Shown: one piece after another, positions 58,860 through 64,000 of the stretch
Position numbering within the stretch: the stretch's first letter is position 1
Layout of the letters: each line of letters starts with the position of its first letter
Assembly: GCA_963603365.1 (NCBI GenBank)
Contig: CAVCMI010000022.1
Coordinates: forward strand, 46,901 to 110,900
Reading direction: 5' to 3'
Origin: F23-D06 sp963603365
GTDB lineage: Bacteria > Bacteroidota > Bacteroidia > Bacteroidales > WCHB1-69
DNA length: 64,000 bases
Notes under the pieces: model-generated
Told to the model about the DNA's origin: nothing
Database searches by the model: none
What the model saw: the letters and a program-made list of their open reading frames with translations, nothing else
Position numbers and translations under genes: made by a program

Positions 58860-60953
58860 TTAAAGAATGAATCTTCCGGTTGTCATAATATACTCTTTCA
58901 CGTCGGCGGGCACTTCTGCGTATCTGAGGAACTCCATGTTGAATGTGGCGCGTCCTTGGCTCATGGAGCGCAGGGCAGTCACATATCCGAACATCTCGGA
59001 TAACGGAACCTGTGCCGTGATCACCTGAAAGCCCACCTTGGCGTCGATCTGTTCCAGCACGGAGCGGCGGCGGTTGAGGTCGCCGGTCACGTTGCCGATG
59101 TATTCGTCGGGGGTGGTAATCTCGACTTTCATAATAGGCTCCAAAATGGCGGTGTCAATCTTCTTGAGCGCGTCTCTGAAGCCAATCTTGGCGCAGATTT
59201 CAAACGATAGCGTGTCTGAATCCACAGGATGGCAGGAACCGTCAATTGCAGTTACGGCCAGGGACTCAACAGGGAAGCCGTATTTGCCGTTCTGCATTGC
59301 TGTTTTGAAGCCTTTTTCTGCACCTGCCAGATACTCTTTCGGTACATTTCCCCCTTTCACTTCGCTCTTGAACACCAGTCCTCTCTCGTTGCCCTGCGGC
59401 GGAGCCATCTCAAACTCGAGGTCCGCAAACGAACCCTTGCCGCCGTTCTGACGTTTATAGACGGCATGGTGACGCACAGAACTCATGAGCGCCTCTTTGT
59501 ACGTCACGCGCGGCTTGCCATGGTTGCAGTCCACGTTGAACTCGCGCTTCAGGCGGTCGAGCAGGATGTCAAGATGCAGTTCGCCCATACCGCTGATGAG
59601 GGTCTGCCCCTGATCGTTGTCGTTGTTGACGACGAACGTGGGATCCTCGTCCGACAGCTTGGCCAATGCCAGCATCATTTTTTCCTCATCGTCTTTCGTC
59701 TTGGGCTCGACGGCGATTTGGATCACCGGTTCGGGGAAGACAATCTGTTCGAGGATGATGGGATGCTTGTCGTCGGTGAGGCTGTCGCCGGTATGGATCT
59801 CCTTCATGCCTACAAATGCCACGATATTGCCTGCGGTGACGCTTTCAAGCTGCAGTTGCTTGTTGGAGTGCATCTGCATGATTTTCGACACACGTTCGCG
59901 CTTGCCGCTGTTGGCGTTATAGACCGTCTCGCCGCTGCTGAGTTTCCCGGAATAGACCTTTACGAAAGTAAGTTTGCCCACAAACGGGTCGGTTGCGATC
60001 TTGAAGGCGAGCGCCGCGAACGGCTCGTTCTCGTCGGCCTTGCGGGTCTCTTCCGCATCCGTCCTGGGGTTCGTTCCGGTGATTGCGGGCATGTCGGCAG
60101 GGGAGGGCAGGTACATCACGATGGCGTCCAGCAGCCGTTGCACGCCCTTGTTCTTGAACGAGGAGCCGCACAGCACGGGCTGGATTTTACGTTCGATGGT
60201 GGCTTTCCGTATAATGGGAATAAGTTCTTCGGCTGTGATGCTGTCAGCGTCCTCGAAGTAACGTTCCATCAACTGTTCATCCTGTTCTGCCAGCGTTTCG
60301 AGCATCATGTTGCGGTACTTGACGGCTTCGTCTGCCAGTTCAGAAGGGATCCCTACCTCTTGGTAGGTGGTGCCTTGGTTTTCCTCGCCCCAGCGGTATG
60401 CTTTCATCTCCAGCAGGTCGATGACACCGCTGAAAGAGTCTTCTTCTCCGATGGGGATCTGGACAGGCATCGGCGAGGCTTTGAGTTTGTCGCGGATCTG
60501 TTCCACCACGGCGTAGAAGTTGGCGCCCGACCTGTCCATCTTGTTGACATAGCAGATGCGGGCGACATTGTACTTGTCGGCCTGGTGCCAGACGGTCTCG
60601 GACTGTGCTTCCACGCCGCCGACGGCGCAGAAGATGGCCACGGCGCCGTCAAGAATGCGCAGAGACCGTTCCACCTCTACGGTGAAGTCCACATGCCCCG
60701 GCGTGTCGATGATGTTGACCTTGTAGTCATGCGAACGGCAGTTCCATGTCACGGTGGTGGCGGCGCTGGTGATCGTTATGCCGCGCTCCTGTTCCTGCAC
60801 CATCCAGTCCATGGTGGCCGTGCCCTCGTCAACTTCTCCGATCTTGTAGTTCTTGCCGGTATAGAAGAGAATACGCTCCGTGGTCGTAGTCTTCCCGGCA
60901 TCAATATGGGCCATAATGCCGATGTTGCGAATATGCAGAAGATCTTCAGCCAT
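58860..60953 (-). CDS. fusA: Elongation factor G
   Basis: GTPase that drives translocation on the ribosome. The 697 residues have P-loop AHIDAGKTTTTERIL (16-30), switch region, DTPGHVDF near 86, NKMDRSGA near 140, and domains II-V to the C-terminal EYIMTTGRFIL. Length is standard and all regions are intact. Third gene of rpsL-rpsG-fusA-rpsJ, 48 bp from rpsJ. No tuf gene is present. Confidence 0.97.
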   Translation of the reverse strand: MAEDLLHIRNIGIMAHIDAGKTTTTERILFYTGKNYKIGEVDEGTATMDWMVQEQERGITITSAATTVTWNCRSHDYKVNIIDTPGHVDFTVEVERSLRILDGAVAIFCAVGGVEAQSETVWHQADKYNVARICYVNKMDRSGANFYAVVEQIRDKLKASPMPVQIPIGEEDSFSGVIDLLEMKAYRWGEENQGTTYQEVGIPSELADEAVKYRNMMLETLAEQDEQLMERYFEDADSITAEELIPIIRKATIERKIQPVLCGSSFKNKGVQRLLDAIVMYLPSPADMPAITGTNPRTDAEETRKADENEPFAALAFKIATDPFVGKLTFVKVYSGKLSSGETVYNANSGKRERVSKIMQMHSNKQLQLESVTAGNIVAFVGMKEIHTGDSLTDDKHPIILEQIVFPEPVIQIAVEPKTKDDEEKMMLALAKLSDEDPTFVVNNDNDQGQTLISGMGELHLDILLDRLKREFNVDCNHGKPRVTYKEALMSSVRHHAVYKRQNGGKGSFADLEFEMAPPQGNERGLVFKSEVKGGNVPKEYLAGAEKGFKTAMQNGKYGFPVESLAVTAIDGSCHPVDSDTLSFEICAKIGFRDALKKIDTAILEPIMKVEITTPDEYIGNVTGDLNRRRSVLEQIDAKVGFQVITAQVPLSEMFGYVTALRSMSQGRATFNMEFLRYAEVPADVKEYIMTTGRFIL

Positions 60954-61022
60954 TTGTCGTTCTCTTTACCGTGTGGAGTATTGCTATATAATATATATTG
61001 TATGAATTCCGGAAGTTGCCGT

Positions 61023-61490
61023 TTACATGCGCATATGGGCGAAAGCCTTGTTGGCTTCTGCCATTCTGTGGATTTCCTCTTTCTTCTTGAATGCTGCGCC
61101 TTCTGATTTGTAAGCGGCCATAATCTCCTGGGCAAGCTTGTCGGCCATTGTCTGTTCATGGCGTTTGCGTGCATAGGAAATAAGGTTCTTCATGCCTACT
61201 GACTGCTTTCTGCCCGGCTTGATCTCCTCGGGGACGGGGAGGGTAGTGCCGCCGACGCGCTTGCTCTTGACCTCAACGCTCGGGGTTACGTTCTCCAGGG
61301 CTTTTTTCCACACTTCGAGGCCGTTCTCTTTCGTCTTCTCGGAAACGATGTCGATAGCCTTGTAGAAAATCTCGAAAGCAAGGTTTTTCTTGCCTTTCAA
61401 CATAATGTTGTTGACGAATTTCGTTACCAATTCGTCGTTATACCTCGGATCTGGAAGAATGATCCTTTTTTTTGCATGTGAATTTCTCAT
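61023..61490 (-). CDS. rpsG: 30S ribosomal protein S7
   Basis: A 155-residue S7 that nucleates assembly of the 30S head. Visible marks are KKRIILPDPRYNDELVTKFVN at the start, NVTPSVEVKSKRVGGTTLPVPEEI in the middle, and EIHRMAEANKAFAHMRM at the end. It lies between rpsL and fusA (86 and 69 bp gaps). Confidence 0.98.
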   Translation of the reverse strand: MRNSHAKKRIILPDPRYNDELVTKFVNNIMLKGKKNLAFEIFYKAIDIVSEKTKENGLEVWKKALENVTPSVEVKSKRVGGTTLPVPEEIKPGRKQSVGMKNLISYARKRHEQTMADKLAQEIMAAYKSEGAAFKKKEEIHRMAEANKAFAHMRM

Positions 61491-61576
61491 GTTCTTGTAT
61501 CTTCAATGTTTTAATTTACTCTTGAATCGCCAATCCCGGCGTTCAATTTACTTTTCTTTGGAATGATAATCGGGGA

Positions 61577-61954
61577 TTATTTCTTTTTAGGTCTCTTGGC
61601 GCCGTACTTGGAGCGTCCCTGCAGACGGCCGTCAACGCCGGCGGAGTCGAGCGCGCCTCTGACGATGTGGTATCTTACACCCGGAAGGTCCTTGACACGG
61701 CCTCCGCGAACCAGCACGATGGAGTGCTCCTGCAGATTGTGTCCTTCGCCCGGGATGTAGGCATTGACCTCCTTGCCGTTGGTCATTCTTACCCTCGCCA
61801 CTTTACGCATGGCTGAATTAGGTTTTTTCGGGGTCGTGGTGTAAACCCTCAAGCAAACGCCGCGCTTCTGCGGACAGGCATCCAATGCCCTCGACTTACT
61901 CTGTGAAGTAAGCTTCTGTCTTCCTTTCCTTACTAATTGTTGAATTGTAGGCAT
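61577..61954 (-). CDS. rpsL: 30S ribosomal protein S12
   Basis: A 125-residue S12 with TTTPKKPNSAMRKVARVRM (the decoding-site Lys near 43) and YIPGEGHNLQEHS (the second decoding-site region), both sensitive-type residues for streptomycin. The last residues are the usual GAKRPKKK tail. First gene of the str operon, with a promoter box upstream. Confidence 0.98.
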   Translation of the reverse strand: MPTIQQLVRKGRQKLTSQSKSRALDACPQKRGVCLRVYTTTPKKPNSAMRKVARVRMTNGKEVNAYIPGEGHNLQEHSIVLVRGGRVKDLPGVRYHIVRGALDSAGVDGRLQGRSKYGAKRPKKK

Positions 61955-62014
61955 ACAATTTGATTTGTTAAACTTTTTATTTATTACGTATTTTCACCCT
62001 ATTTTCAGGGCGCG

Positions 62015-62022
62015 CAAAGATA
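62015..62022 (-). promoter_or_regulatory. Promoter -7 box of the str operon
   Basis: TATCTTTG, 60 bp upstream of the rpsL ATG. Confidence 0.75.
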
Positions 62023-62062
62023 CACTTTTTTCTTTTTGATTAACTGTTTGCAATTAAAAGAA

Positions 62063-62096
62063 AAAAAGGTGCGCAAGACCGCCTCCGCACCTTTTT
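62063..62096 (-). terminator. Intrinsic terminator of ettA
   Basis: AAAAAGGTGCG/CGCACCTTTTT stem with a 12-nt loop, followed by T on the minus strand, 9 bp past the ettA stop and upstream of the rpsL promoter. Confidence 0.85.
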
Positions 62097-62104
62097 GCCG
62101 TCGC

Positions 62105-63784
62105 CTAAATGACGGTGATTTTCTTGTAGCGTATCCGCTTCGGCAACACGTTGCCGAGCCTCATTTTCTTGTTTTCTTCATATTCGGTGTATCCGCCTTC
62201 GAAGAAATAGACTTGCGAGTCTCCTTCGAACGCGAGGATGTGGGTGCAGATGCGGTCGAGGAACCAGCGGTCGTGCGAGATGACCACGGCACATCCCGCA
62301 AAGTTGTCGAGCCCCTCCTCCAAGGCACGTAATGTGTTGACGTCGATGTCGTTGGTTGGCTCGTCGAGTAGCAGCACGTTTGCCTCCGACTTGAGGGTGA
62401 GGGCCAGGTGCAGACGGTTGCGCTCCCCGCCGGAGAGCACGCCGGCTTTTTTGTTCTGTTCTGTTCCGCTGAAGTTGAAGCGCGACAGGTAAGCGCGGGA
62501 ATTGATGAGCCTCCCTCCCATCATGATCTGCTCCTGGCCGCCGGAGACGATTTCCCAAACGCTCTTTTCAGGGTCGATGACCTTGTGCTGCTGGTCAATG
62601 TAGCCGATTTTGACGGTTTCGCCCACGTGGAACTCGCCGCTGTCGGGCTGCTCCAATCCCATGATGAGGCGGAACAGGGTGGTCTTCCCGGCGCCGTTGG
62701 GTCCGATGACCCCCACGATTCCGTTGGGCGGAAGGTTGAAGTTGAGGTCGTCAAACAGCAGCTTTTCGCCGAATGCTTTGCGCACGTGCTGCGCCTCGAT
62801 GACTCTGTTGCCCAGCCGCGGGCCGTTGGGGATGAATATCTGCAGGGTCTCTTCTTTCTCTTTCACAGTCTCGTTCAGCAGTTTGTCGTATGCGTTGAGA
62901 CGGGCTTTTGACTTGGCATGCCGGGCTTTAGGCGCCATGCGCACCCATTCGAGTTCGCGCTCCAGGGTTTTCATGCGCTTGCTCTCCTGCTTGGCTTCCA
63001 TAGCCAGTCGGTTTGATTTCTGTTCCAGCCAAGAGGAGTAGTTGCCTTGCCAGGGGATGCCCTCGCCGCGGTCAAGCTCCAGAATCCAGCCGGCCACGTG
63101 GTCGAGGAAGTAACGGTCGTGAGTGACGGCGATGACGGTGCCCTTGTATTGCTGCAGGTGTGCCTCAAGCCACTCCACCGACTCGGCGTCCAGGTGGTTG
63201 GTGGGCTCGTCCAGCAGCAGGATGTCAGGTTCGGTGAGCAGCAGGCGGCACAAGGCCACGCGGCGGCGCTCTCCGCCCGAAAGGTTCTTCACGGGCGTGT
63301 CGCCGTCGGGACAGCGCAGCGCATCCATGGCGCGGTCAAGCTTGGAGTCCAGTTCCCAGGCATCGTACTGGTCAATCAGTTCTGTGAGTTCGCCCTGCCG
63401 CTCGATGAGCCGGCTCATTTCACCGTCATCCATAGGCTCGGCAAACTTCATGTTTACCGCTTCGTACTCTTTTAGGATGTCTACGATTTTCTGCACACCT
63501 TGCATCACAGTCTCCTTCACGGTCAGCGCGTCGTCAAGCTCGGGTTCCTGTGGCAGGTATCCTACCGAGTAACCGGGCGAGAAGACCACCTCGCCTTGAT
63601 AGTCGTGGTCGAGGCCGGCGATGATCTTCAGCAGCGAAGACTTGCCCGCCCCGTTGAGACCAAGCACGCCGATCTTGGCGCCGTAGAAAAAGGAAAGGTA
63701 AATGTTCTTTAAAACCTGTTTTTGTGGCGGAAATGTCTTGCTGACATTCACCATAGAGAAGATGATTTTCTTGTCGTCTGTCAT
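62105..63784 (-). CDS. ettA: Energy-dependent translational throttle protein EttA (ABC-F)
   Basis: Ribosome-associated ABC-F ATPase that gates the first peptide bond by binding the E site. The 559 residues hold two ATPase cassettes: Walker A GLNGAGKSS near 42 and GPNGAGKTT near 355, signatures LSGGERRRVALC and LSGGERNRLHLA, and Walker B LLDEPTNHLD and LLDEPTNDID. The basic linker between them (near 270-320; RMKTLERELEWVRMAPKARHAKSKARL) is the P-site tRNA interaction motif. The arm typical of EttA is present. Own promoter and terminator. Confidence 0.96.
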   Translation of the reverse strand: MTDDKKIIFSMVNVSKTFPPQKQVLKNIYLSFFYGAKIGVLGLNGAGKSSLLKIIAGLDHDYQGEVVFSPGYSVGYLPQEPELDDALTVKETVMQGVQKIVDILKEYEAVNMKFAEPMDDGEMSRLIERQGELTELIDQYDAWELDSKLDRAMDALRCPDGDTPVKNLSGGERRRVALCRLLLTEPDILLLDEPTNHLDAESVEWLEAHLQQYKGTVIAVTHDRYFLDHVAGWILELDRGEGIPWQGNYSSWLEQKSNRLAMEAKQESKRMKTLERELEWVRMAPKARHAKSKARLNAYDKLLNETVKEKEETLQIFIPNGPRLGNRVIEAQHVRKAFGEKLLFDDLNFNLPPNGIVGVIGPNGAGKTTLFRLIMGLEQPDSGEFHVGETVKIGYIDQQHKVIDPEKSVWEIVSGGQEQIMMGGRLINSRAYLSRFNFSGTEQNKKAGVLSGGERNRLHLALTLKSEANVLLLDEPTNDIDVNTLRALEEGLDNFAGCAVVISHDRWFLDRICTHILAFEGDSQVYFFEGGYTEYEENKKMRLGNVLPKRIRYKKITVI

Positions 63785-63875
63785 ATGTCATGTGTTGTTT
63801 TGTCGGTCGGATATGTTTTTTATGATTGGTAAAAACAGTTCTGTTACAGTGACTTATTCTGTATATAAACGGCTG

Positions 63876-63883
63876 CAAAACTA
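63876..63883 (-). promoter_or_regulatory. Promoter -7 box of ettA
   Basis: TAGTTTTG, 91 bp upstream of the ettA ATG; TAnnTTTG match. Confidence 0.65.
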
Positions 63884-63921
63884 AAAAAAATAGAGTTATG
63901 AAACATTGTTGATAATTTTTC

Positions 63922-63953
63922 TTGCAAACGTGTCAGAAATTAAAATATATTTG
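63922..63953 (+). promoter_or_regulatory. Divergent promoter at the right edge
   Basis: TTG (-33) at 63922-63924 and TATATTTG (-7) at 63946-63953, spacer 21 bp; it would drive a gene starting beyond the window. Confidence 0.7.
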
Positions 63954-63966
63954 CAACGTGTTTTTT

Positions 63967-64000
63967 TGAGTAAAAAACACCTCTATTCTACTTTTACTCA
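63967..64000 (+). repeat. Nine-bp inverted repeat in the leader
   Basis: TGAGTAAAA and its perfect complement TTTTACTCA at 63967-63975 and 63992-64000, immediately downstream of the right-edge promoter. It may form a hairpin in the 5' leader of the next gene or be an operator; cut off by the window end. Confidence 0.5.

Noticed and set aside
59229..61106. A 625-codon plus-strand open frame antisense to fusA and rpsG.
   Set aside because: It mirrors the highly conserved genes on the other strand. Its peptide has no recognisable domain and reads as a codon-biased shadow.
1..64000. Search for CRISPR arrays, insertion sequences, prophage, integrons and tandem satellite repeats.
   Set aside because: No regularly spaced repeats, transposase, integrase or phage structural genes were found; the region is dense core genome.

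Overview
The window is chromosomal DNA of a member of the Bacteroidota, most likely order Bacteroidales. The evidence is gene content (S46 and S9 dipeptidyl-peptidases, DUF2147, DUF5106-type thioredoxin protein, head-GIN DUF2807 lipoprotein, menaquinone genes, Flavobacteria/Bacteroidales-type arginine decarboxylase), lipoprotein signal peptides, absence of clear Shine-Dalgarno sequences, and a repeated promoter signature TAnnTTTG (the Bacteroidota sigma-ABfr -7 box) in front of about twenty transcription units. Genus cannot be fixed from the sequence alone. No insertion sequence, prophage, integrase or CRISPR array was seen; this is dense core-genome sequence, and no gene-free stretch exceeds 300 bases.

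Layout. 1-2.6 kb: end of panB, an RluA-type pseudouridine synthase, a secreted esterase and tRNA-Ser(CGA). 1.9-5.9 kb (minus): one probable operon with a RIC/YtfE-like hemerythrin protein, a LuxR-type regulator with a degenerate receiver, an orphan FecCD permease, menA and menG. 6.1-12.1 kb (minus): DUF2807 lipoprotein, PlsC-like acyltransferase, LD-carboxypeptidase, PepSY-like lipoprotein, SDR and long-chain acyl-CoA synthetase. 12.2-18.2 kb: tRNA-Met(CAT), then gltX-tex-ligA on the minus strand. 18.3-25.8 kb: YitT protein, serine dehydratase, flavodoxin lipoprotein, the unusual trxB-sufB-riboflavin kinase unit, a lipoprotein and a sirtuin.

26-42 kb: LemA with an unrecognised membrane partner, 6-phosphofructokinase, ribosomal protein L25, NAD(P)HX repair enzyme with a thioredoxin-like protein, secreted PepC-like peptidase, DUF2147, Maf, and a minus unit DPP-IV / DPP11 / membrane acyltransferase. 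DPP-IV, DPP11 and secreted PepC together point to peptide use. 42-51.5 kb: pgi, sodium:solute symporter, secreted hydrolase, tsaC, the SRP RNA, arginine decarboxylase, nadE, BadF-type kinase, tsaE and a shortened alanine-dehydrogenase-like protein lacking its NAD-binding domain. 51.5-56 kb: glycogen/alpha-glucan cluster (debranching enzyme, GT4, GH57). 56-58.3 kb: a two-gene HdrA/HdrB-like redox pair. 58.3-64 kb: tRNA-Ala(GGC), the str operon rpsL-rpsG-fusA-rpsJ (not followed by rplC), and EttA.

The most notable items are the Rossmann-less alanine dehydrogenase homologue beside tsaE; the RIC-like protein / pseudo-receiver / orphan permease / menaquinone operon; the HdrA-HdrB pair without HdrC; the stand-alone riboflavin kinase behind an orphan sufB; and the split of the ribosomal protein cluster between rpsJ and rplC. 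Several starts given here were shortened relative to the longest open frame because a promoter box or the upstream gene lies inside the extension.
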